From contig NZ_AJLJ01000370.1 of NCBI RefSeq assembly GCF_000317245.1, positions 1-53,767 of the forward strand: 53,767 nt of DNA. The letters are read 5' to 3'. The notes under the pieces are model-generated. The model searched no databases. It saw nothing but the letters and a program-made list of their open reading frames with translations, and was not told where the DNA came from. The position numbers and the translations under genes are program-made. Below, in pieces: positions 1-8,228 of this stretch (positions are counted from its first letter, which is position 1; each line of letters opens with the position of its first letter). Source of the stretch: Fischerella muscicola SAG 1427-1 = PCC 73103 (GTDB lineage Bacteria; Cyanobacteriota; Cyanobacteriia; Cyanobacteriales; Nostocaceae).

Positions 1-330
1 AAAAATTATTGCTATAGCCCTCTTCTGTCAATCTCCGAAAACTTTTGCAATTTCTGAATTCTAGAGCTTTTATATACGAAGCGATCGCAAAACTTTTTTC
101 TTGTAACAAATAGAACCACCAAGTTTTTGTAATAGGATAGCTTGTGTTGATTGACTGATAAAGCTTCTAGAGATTGTCCTCTCGGAAAGTGACAGAAGAG
201 GGATAGTTGAATAAGTTTTAATATTTTTATGGTGAAATAAATAATATTTTTATGGTGAGATAAATTTAGTTGTAAATATTTAACTTTAAAATATTCATTA
301 GCTCAAAATTCCTTCAATAAAACAATAGAT
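1..330. other. Leading intergenic region with a 23-bp direct duplication
   Basis: No gene is seen. Two adjacent near-identical 23-bp units lie at about 220-242 and 243-265, differing at one base (GGTGAAATAAAT versus GGTGAGATAAAT). The stretch is AT-rich and lies upstream of the oxygenase gene, so it should hold that gene's promoter, but no convincing -35/-10 pair was picked out. Confidence 0.5.
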
Positions 331-1275
331 ATGATTAATATTCCTGTGATTGATTTTTATCTTTTTACTAATGGTAATTCCACAACCAGACAAACAGTGG
401 TTCAGCAAATATATCAAGCCTGCCATGAAATAGGCTTCATGTACTTGCAAAATCATGGTATATCTCAAAACTTAATTGAGCAAGTATTTACACATGGCAA
501 AAACTTCTTCAACTTACCTTTGGAAGTTAAACAGCAGCTGGCTTGGAGTGATGAACACAGCAATCAAGGTTATGTTGGAATGGAAAGAGAACGCCTTGAT
601 CCTAATAAACCTGGTGATTTGAAAGAAGCATTTAATATGGGGAAAGAAGACACGCAGATGCAGAGACGCGGGGACGTGGAGAATCAAAATTTTTATATCT
701 CACTCCCAAATTCGCTAGCACAAAATCCTGATATTCTTGCCTTTTACCAAGCTTGTACAAAACTTGCAAATAAAGTCTTGCAAGCATTTGCTCTAGCCTT
801 ACAACTACCAGAAGATTTTTTTGCCAATAACCACAACGAACAAAATCATACTTTGCGACTACTACATTATCCACCCATCCAACAACCACCCCAATCAGGA
901 CAAGTACGTGCGGGTGAACATTCAGATTACGGTAGTATCACCTTACTGTTTCAAGATGAAGTTGGCGGTTTAGAAGTGCAAACAGCATCGGGAGAGTGGA
1001 TTGCAGCACCAGCGATTCCTGGAACTGTGGTAGTCAACACTGGTGATTTAATGCAGCGCTGGACAAACCATGTGTTTTGTTCAACGAAACACCGGGTGAT
1101 GATTCCCAATGATGACAGGGTGAAGCAATCACGGTATTCTATAGCACTTTTCTGTCATCCCAACGACGATACAGAAGTTGCTTGTCTTGAAAGTTGTTGC
1201 AGAGAATATCCTCCAATTTATCCGCCTATTCTTGCAGGAGAATATCTTTTGAGTCGGTTACAGGTAACTTATTAA
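331..1275 (+). CDS. 2-oxoglutarate/Fe(II)-dependent oxygenase, isopenicillin N synthase-like family
   Basis: The 314-residue protein has the full 2OG-Fe(II) dioxygenase layout. An N-terminal DIOX_N region (IPVIDF, then GFMYLQNHGIS around residues 35-45) is followed by a double-stranded beta-helix core. The iron triad is visible as H197 and D199 (GEHSDYGS) plus H254 (STKHRVMIP), and R268/S270 in RYSIALF is the usual 2OG carboxylate-binding pair. Family members oxidise small molecules such as amino acids, peptides or hormones in the cytosol; the substrate here cannot be read. Length is normal for the family and there is no frameshift. The ATG at 331 is the first in-frame start. A MarR regulator follows after 83 bp on the same strand, which might control it. 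Confidence 0.88.
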   Translation: MINIPVIDFYLFTNGNSTTRQTVVQQIYQACHEIGFMYLQNHGISQNLIEQVFTHGKNFFNLPLEVKQQLAWSDEHSNQGYVGMERERLDPNKPGDLKEAFNMGKEDTQMQRRGDVENQNFYISLPNSLAQNPDILAFYQACTKLANKVLQAFALALQLPEDFFANNHNEQNHTLRLLHYPPIQQPPQSGQVRAGEHSDYGSITLLFQDEVGGLEVQTASGEWIAAPAIPGTVVVNTGDLMQRWTNHVFCSTKHRVMIPNDDRVKQSRYSIALFCHPNDDTEVACLESCCREYPPIYPPILAGEYLLSRLQVTY

Positions 1276-1358
1276 TAGTGGTTTGCTTCTACCGTTCTAG
1301 GTCAGAGCATACAATTATTAATACATTAAATATCTGACTTAGCGATCAACCCCTCGAA

Positions 1359-1829
1359 ATGCCTAGTTCATCCTCAAATTCTGATTTTCTTCAGCAATGG
1401 CAATATGCTCTAGCCCCTTACAACTTGGGGTATAAACTTAAACTTGCATCTCAGTTGATGTATCGGGATTTTTTAGAACGGCTAGAACCTCACGGATTGA
1501 CTCCGTTTCATTACCTGGTTTTGTGTTGTCTGTGGGAGGAAGATGGTCTTTCAACAACTGGAATCGCTGACAAGCTCAAGCAGTTGGGTGCAACGTTAAC
1601 TGGAGTGGTTGATCGAATGGAGGATCGTAAACTTGTCCAGCGAGAGCGCGATCGCGATGATCGTCGTATTGTCCGCATCTGGCTTACTGACGAAGGGAAA
1701 CGACTCATGAAAGTCCTACCCCCAATCGGCGCACAGACTATTGAGAAAGCAACTAAAAACATTCCAGAAGCAGACCAGGAAGCAGTTTTGAAGATACTCG
1801 ATCAAATAGTTCAGAACCTGGCCGAATAA
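1359..1829 (+). CDS. MarR family transcriptional regulator
   Basis: The 156-residue protein has the MarR winged-helix fold. A dimerisation helix lies near residues 20-40, a helix-turn-helix near 60-85 (GLSTTGIADKLKQLGATLTGVVDRMEDRKLV), and the wing carries the hallmark DRDDRRIVRIWLTDEGK at about 98-114. MarR proteins usually repress adjacent or divergent genes and are released by small ligands or oxidation. A CC pair (LVLCCLWEEDG, about residues 53-63) could be redox-active, which is inference. The gene lies between the oxygenase and a small membrane protein, all on the same strand with gaps of about 85 bp. Some cyanobacteria use a MarR protein (ChlR) to control low-oxygen tetrapyrrole genes such as the ho-hemN pair 4 kb downstream; nothing in the sequence proves that link. 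Confidence 0.9.
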   Translation: MPSSSSNSDFLQQWQYALAPYNLGYKLKLASQLMYRDFLERLEPHGLTPFHYLVLCCLWEEDGLSTTGIADKLKQLGATLTGVVDRMEDRKLVQRERDRDDRRIVRIWLTDEGKRLMKVLPPIGAQTIEKATKNIPEADQEAVLKILDQIVQNLAE

Positions 1830-1918
1830 TTCTAGATCTTGGAGGTTGATCTTATAAAAATTACTTAATATATTAATTATCAAGATATGAATTTTATGCG
1901 TAACACCATAACAGAAAA

Positions 1919-2437
1919 ATGCCAAAGTTGAACCTCAGACAGAAAAACTGGTTGTTGTCCGCGCATATTGGTTTTGCTGCCCTTTGGACAGGAACTGTCT
2001 TAAGTATGTTTCTTCTCTCGTTGAAAAATACAAAATCAACTAATGCAGAGGTACTCTACGCGCTCAACTCAGCAATTAATTTGCTCGATGACTACATTGT
2101 GATTCCCTCTGCAATTGGTTCAGTTCTGACAGCAACATTTCTGTGCTGGATGACCAACTATGGATTTACTAAGTTTTACTGGGTAATTACTAAGTGGATA
2201 GTAACAACTGGATTGATCATTTTTGGAACATTTTGGCTATTTCCGTGGGGTAACGCAGCGGAAAAACTAGCGGCTCAAGAAGGGTTACAAGCCTTAGCCA
2301 GTCCAATATATAGCTTTGATGCTAAAGGTGTGTTGATTGGAACTGTAATTCAGGTTCTTTTTCTCTCTATCATTATTGCGATTTCGGTTCTCAAGCCGTG
2401 GGGAAAACGACCAGTAAAGGCAAATAGCCAAAACTAA
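1919..2437 (+). CDS. Small multi-pass membrane protein, DUF2269-like
   Basis: The 172-residue protein has about four hydrophobic segments (roughly residues 13-33, 57-76, 84-104 and 137-158) separated by short loops. Its layout (HIGFAALWTGTVLSMFLL near the start, then LDDYIVIPSAIG and TKFYWVITKWIVTTGLIIFGTFWLFPW) resembles DUF2269 / predicted integral membrane proteins seen beside MarR or TetR regulators. The function is unknown and the location should be the inner membrane. It follows the MarR gene by 89 bp and may belong to the same unit. The family call rests on motif resemblance only. Confidence 0.7.
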   Translation: MPKLNLRQKNWLLSAHIGFAALWTGTVLSMFLLSLKNTKSTNAEVLYALNSAINLLDDYIVIPSAIGSVLTATFLCWMTNYGFTKFYWVITKWIVTTGLIIFGTFWLFPWGNAAEKLAAQEGLQALASPIYSFDAKGVLIGTVIQVLFLSIIIAISVLKPWGKRPVKANSQN

Positions 2438-2467
2438 ACTGTAATTAGTCCAAGTCAATATACACCT

Positions 2468-2686
2468 ATGAGCCAGCACACAAGACAAGTAATCTTATAT
2501 AAAGATGAAGATGGTCACTGGATTGCGGAGTGTCCAAGTTTAAAGGGATGTAATAGCCAGGGAAAAACTAAAGAAGAGGCTCTGTCAAACATTAAGGAAG
2601 CTATTGCAGGCTATGTGACCGCCCTAGAAGAAGATGGCTTATTTGTACCAGAAGACAACTTTGAAACATTCTTGGTAGTTGTGTGA
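2468..2686 (+). CDS. hicB: HicB-family antitoxin
   Basis: The 72-residue protein has the single HicB fold. QVILYKDEDGHWIAECPSLKG forms the first strands, followed by GCNSQGKTKEEALSNIKEAI and a C-terminal strand near residue 65. HicB normally neutralises the HicA mRNA interferase encoded next to it and represses the pair. It lacks the C-terminal DNA-binding extension of longer HicBs. Its stop codon overlaps a GTG that starts a 16-codon HicA-like remnant, so the ancestral order was hicB-hicA with a 4-base overlap. As it stands the gene is an orphan antitoxin; this size class is often found alone in cyanobacteria. Confidence 0.85.
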   Translation: MSQHTRQVILYKDEDGHWIAECPSLKGCNSQGKTKEEALSNIKEAIAGYVTALEEDGLFVPEDNFETFLVVV

Positions 2687-2733
2687 GTAAATTGCCTAGT
2701 ATTTCGGGGAAAAAGTGTATCAATATTAAATGA
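2683..2733 (+). pseudogene. hicA: Remnant of a HicA toxin gene (first 16 codons)
   Basis: Starting at the GTG that overlaps the hicB stop (GTGTGA), the frame reads VSKLPSISGKKCINIK and then stops. This matches the well-known HicA N-terminus (M-S-K-L-P-x-[IL]-S-G-K-x), but the rest of the double-stranded-RNA-binding-like toxin domain, including the catalytic His, is absent from the following 120 bp in all forward frames. I infer a toxin gene cut off by deletion or frameshift after the first helix. It is too short to be active. Confidence 0.6.
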
Positions 2734-2860
2734 TTATATGATGAATTTCCGTATAATCTCTAATTAGTTATCTTCGTTTCAGATAGTGGGTTGTAGCTAC
2801 GAATTTATCTATCATGCCTCAAGAACAATCTCTTGAGCTAAACTTGTTAGTTATCAAAAT

Positions 2861-3724
2861 TTGGTATCCCTTGTGTCAATTCCAATTCGCAACGGTTTGT
2901 TAAAAGCTAAACAGCTCGATCAACAAACACTGATCCCTGTTGATAAATTTCTTGCCTCACGAGGTTTTGAAGTGGTTTCTGAAGGGACAACCAAGCAAAC
3001 CTTGTTGCCAAAAGAACTTGATTTCTGGGAGCCAAATGAGCTTGAAATGGTATTCAGTATTTTTGATAACATTCATTTAAGGAGTGAACTTAGGGCTGTA
3101 ATTAAAGGTAGTTTGGCTAGTGAACCTTGTGAGTCTGTCCACAAACTAACAAATTACGAATCCTTCAAAGGTAATGACAAACGTTTCTGCACGACGTTTG
3201 AATGGTATGTTGGCGAACTACTTGTTCGACGTTTTGGTGCGTTTTCGTCATCTTTTAGTGTTGAAGTAGCTGACGTCTTCCGAAACAATAACGGTGTTGC
3301 AGTAGGAGATTATGATGTCCTAGCGGTTCTACGCGATCTCAGTTTGCTCTACATAGAATGCAAAACAGGAGGTGTAAGTGTTGAAGCTGTTAGAAAAACC
3401 TTGGATCGTGGTCTTGCCTTACACACTGGCGCTACAGTTTTACTGACATCGAAAGAAATTACAGATGACCAAATAGTCCATCTGATTCGAGGCGTTGACC
3501 AACCTTGGACAATCTACCGAATTTCAGTCAACTCTGGCAATGCACCACCAGTTTATCGATGTGGTGATCTCTATTTTGTTAAGGCTGACATTGCAAGTAG
3601 TGATATTGTGTTAAGTATCCGAACTCTGCTGAGAGTTATAAATGCACATCGCCATATCAATACGTCCGAGTTTGATATTGATGGTTATCGATTGTTGGGA
3701 TATGTTGCACAGCAATTAAGTTAA
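2861..3724 (+). CDS. PD-(D/E)xK nuclease-like protein of unknown role
   Basis: The 287-residue protein is not a member of a family I can name. Its centre has a restriction-endonuclease-fold signature: a helix with an acidic residue (EWYVGELLVRRFG, about 114-126), then GDYDVLAVLRDLSLLYIECKTGG with D152, E166 and K168 as the likely metal and catalytic residues. The D-V-L...IECKTG wording resembles the nuclease domain of DUF1887/Card1-type proteins, but no CARF-like sensor is obvious. The C-terminal 100 residues look like mixed alpha/beta. The start is uncertain: TTG at 2861 or GTG at 2873, both without a clear ribosome-binding site; the frame is open from 2837. It sits next to a broken hicBA pair, a context that suggests an accessory or defence gene. 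Confidence 0.6.
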   Translation: MVSLVSIPIRNGLLKAKQLDQQTLIPVDKFLASRGFEVVSEGTTKQTLLPKELDFWEPNELEMVFSIFDNIHLRSELRAVIKGSLASEPCESVHKLTNYESFKGNDKRFCTTFEWYVGELLVRRFGAFSSSFSVEVADVFRNNNGVAVGDYDVLAVLRDLSLLYIECKTGGVSVEAVRKTLDRGLALHTGATVLLTSKEITDDQIVHLIRGVDQPWTIYRISVNSGNAPPVYRCGDLYFVKADIASSDIVLSIRTLLRVINAHRHINTSEFDIDGYRLLGYVAQQLS

Positions 3725-3867
3725 ATTTCAGCTAATAATTCAAATGCAGTGGACGAACGAAATCCTATTGGTGCTGAGTTTTAGGTTATCTGCTGCAGGT
3801 AATTGGGAAGGTTAAATTGACAGCTATATACAAGCATACAAATACGACTTGATATAGCCGCAACACG

Positions 3868-5304
3868 TTATGCCTTAATTAATTGTTCTAAAGCTTGATG
3901 CAGTTTTTTTGTCAACTCAGTCACCCCAACTCTGGCTGCATGGCGATCGCTTTGAGATTTTGACCAACGTTCAGTCACTGAAATCGGTTCACCGACTGTA
4001 ATTAGCACCTGTCGCCAACCCAAACGGGGACGCCCTGGTAGTTTTGTATTATTTTTGATCCGAGCAATCATATCAAATATTAGTAGTGCCGTTTCTGCAA
4101 ATCTTTCTGCACAAGGCTCTTCCTTGACATAAGTTCCAGTAACTGCTACAAAAGTTTCTACTAACCGCATATGTCGCATTTGCAGTTCTGCTTCTGTTGC
4201 TACCCAGTCTGCTAATCCTCGTTGGAAGGGTGGCAAACTATTGATATCTTCCACATCATCTCTGTAAATATAACTCCAACCCGCTTCTTCTAAACGGCGA
4301 CAACGGTCAATAAAAGTTCCTTGTGATTGTAATCCAAAATATTGCTCGGCAACTTGCAAAGCTATTTCTTGTAGCCGATGAAGTCTAGCAATTAACATTT
4401 GATTAGGATTGGCGATCGCTTCAGCATCAATATCACCATCATGATGAATTGCGGGTAAATTCTGGTGATAAAAGCGCTGATAAAATCCTTCCATTTCTGT
4501 TAATAAATGTTCCGCGAGTCGTAACAAGCGTTGATAGTAAATCTCTTCGGGATTAGTGATATTAGATGTTTCTATAGTCTGCACTGATAAACCACAGTCA
4601 GATTCTAATTTACTCAACAGCCAATTTAGTTTTGCCCAAGGCGGTTTTACATAACTATACTGAATCGTAATTGGTACAATCAAAACTTCTTCTGAACGCT
4701 TGGCTTTGTGCAAATCTTCTACACACCAAAAGCCAAATTGAGCCACACCAGGTTCTAAAGGGCTAATGATGCCACTATGTCCATTGGTAGCACCTTCAGG
4801 AGCAACTGCGATCGGCATTTTACCGTTAGCAAACAAATTTCGCGCATTCTGAATACCTAGCTTGTCCAGTCGCTTACCCCGGCGAATGGGAGTCCCCCCC
4901 AAATTCGAGAAAAACCAACCTAGCCAGTCTCCCGCCCACAACAACATCCCCCGTTCATAAATAAAATACGAATGAATCGGTTTTTGCAGGAAAATTCTTT
5001 GTTGACGCGCCACCTTTGGTACTGCTCGCGACAATAGGTATAACATACATAGTGGATCGTCTACCTCTGGATGACGAAATGCCATCAAAAAGCGCACTTT
5101 ACCAGCTTGGAATTGTTGATATAACTCAGCTAAAGTTTCTGCATTCTTAACTTGAACGCGGGAAATTCCAGATGGTAGCCATGGTCTGAGCCGAAATCGT
5201 AGCAAAATAGGCAGCAACCACTGGGCAAGACGGAGTACAACAGGGTTAAAGCGTTGTGGAATAAACTCTAGCCGTGATTGGGCATGTTGGTTAGAATCAG
5301 GCAA
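3868..5304 (-). CDS. 1-acyl-sn-glycerol-3-phosphate acyltransferase-like protein (PlsC superfamily)
   Basis: The 478-residue protein has a PlsC/LPLAT core in its N-terminal half. The catalytic H-x4-D motif appears as H78...D83 in FRHPEVDDP, FSNLGGTPIRRG corresponds to the second block, and APEGATNGHSG to the glycerophosphate-binding block (usually FPEG-T). These enzymes move acyl groups onto lysophosphatidate or related acceptors at the membrane. The C-terminal 200 residues (from about 280, EMEGFYQRFYHQ) are a long helical extension outside the standard domain, which makes it about twice the size of bacterial PlsC. It lies alone on the minus strand, divergent from the heme oxygenase gene. The acyl acceptor cannot be told. 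Confidence 0.82.
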   Translation of the reverse strand: MPDSNQHAQSRLEFIPQRFNPVVLRLAQWLLPILLRFRLRPWLPSGISRVQVKNAETLAELYQQFQAGKVRFLMAFRHPEVDDPLCMLYLLSRAVPKVARQQRIFLQKPIHSYFIYERGMLLWAGDWLGWFFSNLGGTPIRRGKRLDKLGIQNARNLFANGKMPIAVAPEGATNGHSGIISPLEPGVAQFGFWCVEDLHKAKRSEEVLIVPITIQYSYVKPPWAKLNWLLSKLESDCGLSVQTIETSNITNPEEIYYQRLLRLAEHLLTEMEGFYQRFYHQNLPAIHHDGDIDAEAIANPNQMLIARLHRLQEIALQVAEQYFGLQSQGTFIDRCRRLEEAGWSYIYRDDVEDINSLPPFQRGLADWVATEAELQMRHMRLVETFVAVTGTYVKEEPCAERFAETALLIFDMIARIKNNTKLPGRPRLGWRQVLITVGEPISVTERWSKSQSDRHAARVGVTELTKKLHQALEQLIKA

Positions 5305-5763
5305 GGTTGCTCTCCAGACGGTACTTCTTACTTCTAATAACGGTAGCGAATATAGGGGCTAGAAACTAGGGTTTACGGTGTAGGGGTGTAGGAAAATTTA
5401 CAAAAATTGGGACTTAAGTTAAACCCTATTTATTGAAATTATTGAAAGTAATTTCAATAATTAATTTTTGTGATAAATCCCCAAGAACTAGTTGACAAAC
5501 AAAATTTAGGTTTATCAACTACATTCACATGCATCGAAAATTAGAGAAATATGAAAAAATATAAATTGTTATATCGTTAGTCAGTAATTAAATAGTTAAA
5601 TGATTTTGGTAGAAATCAACATGGCTTGGGTCTGCATCGGTGGTGTGATTAGCTGATGGTCATGATGCAGACCTTTCATCAACCTGAATAACGATTCTTC
5701 AACGCTGGCGTTGACAGTGAACTGGTAAATATCAGCTTGCGTTTTGAGATCAAGGAAAAACTA
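5305..5763. other. Divergent intergenic region with a perfect 12-bp palindrome
   Basis: This 459-bp gap separates the minus-strand acyltransferase from the plus-strand heme oxygenase. It holds a perfect inverted repeat, TTATTGAAATTA at 5430-5441 and TAATTTCAATAA at 5449-5460, with a 7-nt loop. It could be an operator or a hairpin; it is not followed by a T-run. The remainder is AT-rich and should hold both promoters. Confidence 0.55.
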
Positions 5764-6480
5764 ATGAGTAACAATCTAGCGATTAAGCTTCGTACCGGAA
5801 CCCAAAAATCCCATACAGCAGCAGAAAACGTCGGATTTATGAAGTGTTTTCTCAAGGGGGTTGTGGATAAAAGCTGCTTTGCTAAGTTTTTAGGTAACTT
5901 GTATTATGTCTACAGAGAACTAGAAATAGAAATAGAAAAACATCGACATCATCCCATAGTCGGCGGTATTTATTTCCCAGAACTAAATCGCCAAGCTGCT
6001 TTAGAGAAAGATATGGAATTTTACTATGGGAAAGACTGGCGAACTTGTGTACAACCATCTCCCGTCGCTCAAAGTTATATTGCTCGAATTCGAGAATTAT
6101 CTGCAACTGCACCTGAGTTATTAATCGGACATGTATACACCCGCTACATGGGCGATCTTTCCGGTGGTCAAATGTTACAGAAAATTGCTCAGTCAGTCTT
6201 AAAGCTTGAGGGTTATCAAGGTACATCTTTTTATAATTTTGACCAAATTCCAGACAAAAAGGCTTTTAAAGACAAGTATCGTCAAGCATTAGACACATTA
6301 AAAATTGACGATGCTACAGCAGAAAAAATTGTCGCAGAAGCAAATAATTCCTTCGCGTTCAATATGAAAATGGCTCAAGAACTAGAAGGAAATTTAATTC
6401 AAGCAATTGGACAAGTTTTGTTTAATTCCCTAACACGTGGTCATAACACTGGTAGCACAGAAGTAGCTGCTGCGAATTAG
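5764..6480 (+). CDS. ho: Heme oxygenase (biliverdin-producing, ferredoxin-dependent type)
   Basis: The 238-residue protein opens the heme ring to biliverdin IX-alpha, CO and iron, the first step towards phycobilins. The proximal heme ligand is H17 (TGTQKSHTAAE), and the distal helix carries GDLSGG at 130-135. Length matches cyanobacterial HO1/HO2. The ATG at 5764 is preferred over an upstream in-frame TTG at 5737, because an AAGGA lies at the right distance before it and HO1 proteins begin this way. The next gene is hemN, an arrangement seen in the low-oxygen chlA(II)-ho2-hemN clusters of other cyanobacteria. This suggests the HO2-type, microaerobic paralogue, although no chlA copy is present here. 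Confidence 0.93.
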   Translation: MSNNLAIKLRTGTQKSHTAAENVGFMKCFLKGVVDKSCFAKFLGNLYYVYRELEIEIEKHRHHPIVGGIYFPELNRQAALEKDMEFYYGKDWRTCVQPSPVAQSYIARIRELSATAPELLIGHVYTRYMGDLSGGQMLQKIAQSVLKLEGYQGTSFYNFDQIPDKKAFKDKYRQALDTLKIDDATAEKIVAEANNSFAFNMKMAQELEGNLIQAIGQVLFNSLTRGHNTGSTEVAAAN

Positions 6481-6494
6481 GAGTTTAGAAGTAT

Positions 6495-6632
6495 GAGGGG
6501 TAAGGGTGTAAGGGAAAATATTTGGAATTAAATTCTAGATCTGCATATTTATTTTACCTATACCCCTACACCCTTATACCCTTACACCCCTACACCCCTA
6601 CACCCTTAAACATCCATACCCATATACCCTTA
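6495..6632. repeat. Heptanucleotide simple repeats, partly inverted
   Basis: Between ho and hemN, runs of CCCTTACA/CCCCTACA-type heptamers occupy about 6552-6630. A short inverse run (GGGGTAAGGGTGTAAGGG) lies near 6497-6514. They can fold back on each other. This is the STRR type of repeat reported in heterocystous cyanobacteria. It reads through in the hemN frame, which explains a spurious upstream extension of that gene. Confidence 0.7.
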
Positions 6633-6650
6633 GTGATTGGAAAAAATTCG

Positions 6651-8033
6651 ATGGTTTTGCAAATTCCTGGTGTGAAGTTCGACATAGATATCATCAAGAA
6701 GTACGATATTCCAACACCTAGATATACTAGTTACCCACCTGCTACACAATTAAACACAGCATTTACAGCATCAGATTTTCAGGATGCGATCGCCTCTTCA
6801 AATCAAAGAAAGACGCCTTTATCTTTGTACTTTCATATTCCCTTTTGTCAAAGTGCTTGTTATTTCTGTGGCTGTAATGTAGTTATTTCTCATAATAAGA
6901 ATATTGCCAAAAGATATCTAGAATATCTAGAGCGAGAAATCAAGTACACAGCATCTTTAATTGATAAAAATAGGCAAGCAGTACAGATGCATTGGGGTGG
7001 CGGAACACCAAATTATTTAAGTTTAAAACAAGTAGAAAATCTCTGGAATAAAATTACTCGTCACTTCCACTTTGATCCCCAAGCAGAAATCTCTCTTGAA
7101 ATCAATCCTCGCTACGTTGATAAGCAATACATTTTCTTTCTCAAAGAAATTGGCTTTAACCGCATTAGTTTTGGTATTCAAGATTTTAATCCCCAAGTGC
7201 AAGTGGCGATTAATCGTGTCCAGCCAGAAAAAAACCTCTTTGAAGTGATGGGTTGGATCAGAGAAGCAGGTTTTCAAAGTGTGAATGTAGACTTAATTTA
7301 TGGTCTACCGTATCAAACTTATCAAAGCTTTCACGAGACAATTCAAAAGACAATTGAATTAGATCCTGATCGGATTGCAGTATTTAATTTTGCCTATGTA
7401 CCGTGGGTAAAACCAATCCAGAAAAAAATTGCTAAGGATGAGCTACCAGCACCACAGGAGAAATTAGAAATTTTTAAAATGACGATTGAAGAGTTAACTA
7501 ATAATAAATATCTCTTCATCGGAATGGATCATTTTGCTAAACCTCATGATGAATTGGCGATCGCTCAACGAAATTATACACTCAAGCGTAACTTTCAAGG
7601 TTATACTACTTGGGCGCAAGCAGAACTTTTTGGTTTTGGTGCCACATCTGTGAGTATGCTAGAAGATGCCTATGCCCAGAATCACAAGCGATTGCGTGAT
7701 TATTATCAAGCAATTGATGCAGGTATTTTACCCATTGGTAAAGGTATTAAGTTAACTGAGGATGATATTCTCAGACGAGATGTGATTATGCGGCTGATGT
7801 CTCATGCCAAACTGCATAAGCAAGACATTGAAGATCAGTATCATATCTGTTTTGATGAGTATTTTGCTCAAGAATTAGCAGCGTTGCAAAATTTAGAATC
7901 AGATGGATTAGTTAACTTATCAGAAAATGAAATTGGGATCACAGAAATTGGTAGATTATTAGTGAGAAATATCGCCGTTAATTTTGATGCTCGTCGCCTC
8001 ACACAAGAGCAAAAATTCTCACGGGCGATTTAA
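6651..8033 (+). CDS. hemN: Oxygen-independent coproporphyrinogen III oxidase (radical SAM)
   Basis: The 460-residue enzyme decarboxylates coproporphyrinogen III to protoporphyrinogen IX without oxygen, using S-adenosylmethionine and a [4Fe-4S] cluster. The cluster motif is C66-x3-C70-x2-C73, with the extra HemN cysteine C75 (FCQSACYFCGC). The HemN-specific N-terminus (KYDIPTPRYTSYPPATQL) and the SAM-contact region (MHWGGGTPNYL) are present. The ATG at 6651 is chosen because the frame upstream is only translated heptamer repeat. Real HemN length is about 455-460. The enzyme would supply heme when oxygen is scarce, matching the preceding heme oxygenase. Confidence 0.95.
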   Translation: MVLQIPGVKFDIDIIKKYDIPTPRYTSYPPATQLNTAFTASDFQDAIASSNQRKTPLSLYFHIPFCQSACYFCGCNVVISHNKNIAKRYLEYLEREIKYTASLIDKNRQAVQMHWGGGTPNYLSLKQVENLWNKITRHFHFDPQAEISLEINPRYVDKQYIFFLKEIGFNRISFGIQDFNPQVQVAINRVQPEKNLFEVMGWIREAGFQSVNVDLIYGLPYQTYQSFHETIQKTIELDPDRIAVFNFAYVPWVKPIQKKIAKDELPAPQEKLEIFKMTIEELTNNKYLFIGMDHFAKPHDELAIAQRNYTLKRNFQGYTTWAQAELFGFGATSVSMLEDAYAQNHKRLRDYYQAIDAGILPIGKGIKLTEDDILRRDVIMRLMSHAKLHKQDIEDQYHICFDEYFAQELAALQNLESDGLVNLSENEIGITEIGRLLVRNIAVNFDARRLTQEQKFSRAI

Positions 8034-8069
8034 TTTTTATTGATTTATAAAGCGAAAATCGAGAGGCCC

Positions 8070-8132
8070 AGATCCCCGACTTCTACCCTCCGGGAAGCCA
8101 CCCTACGGGTGTCTACAAGAAGTCGGGGATCT
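8070..8132. repeat. Dispersed palindromic element with CCCCGACTTCT core
   Basis: Perfect 15-bp arms, AGATCCCCGACTTCT at 8070-8084 and its complement at 8118-8132, flank a GC-rich interior that itself has CCCTCCGGG and CCCTACGGG. It lies 37 bp after the hemN stop. It may end hemN transcription, but there is no strong T-run, so a mobile or REP-like palindrome is as likely. A second copy of the core occurs at 50822-50854. Confidence 0.65.
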
Positions 8133-8228
8133 TGTTGTTCACAAAACAAACAATGATTATGCTTGGCGATTTTGAACAGAAGCGATCGCCACAATTTGTC
8201 GCTTCATCAAAAAAACATATAAGCTCGA

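Noticed and set aside
5737..5763. Upstream TTG start for heme oxygenase
   Set aside because: The ATG at 5764 has an AAGGA ribosome-binding site and matches the family N-terminus.
6522..6650. N-terminal extension of hemN
   Set aside because: The 43 extra residues are translated heptamer repeats (HPYTPTPLN...); the HemN family starts at about the ATG at 6651.
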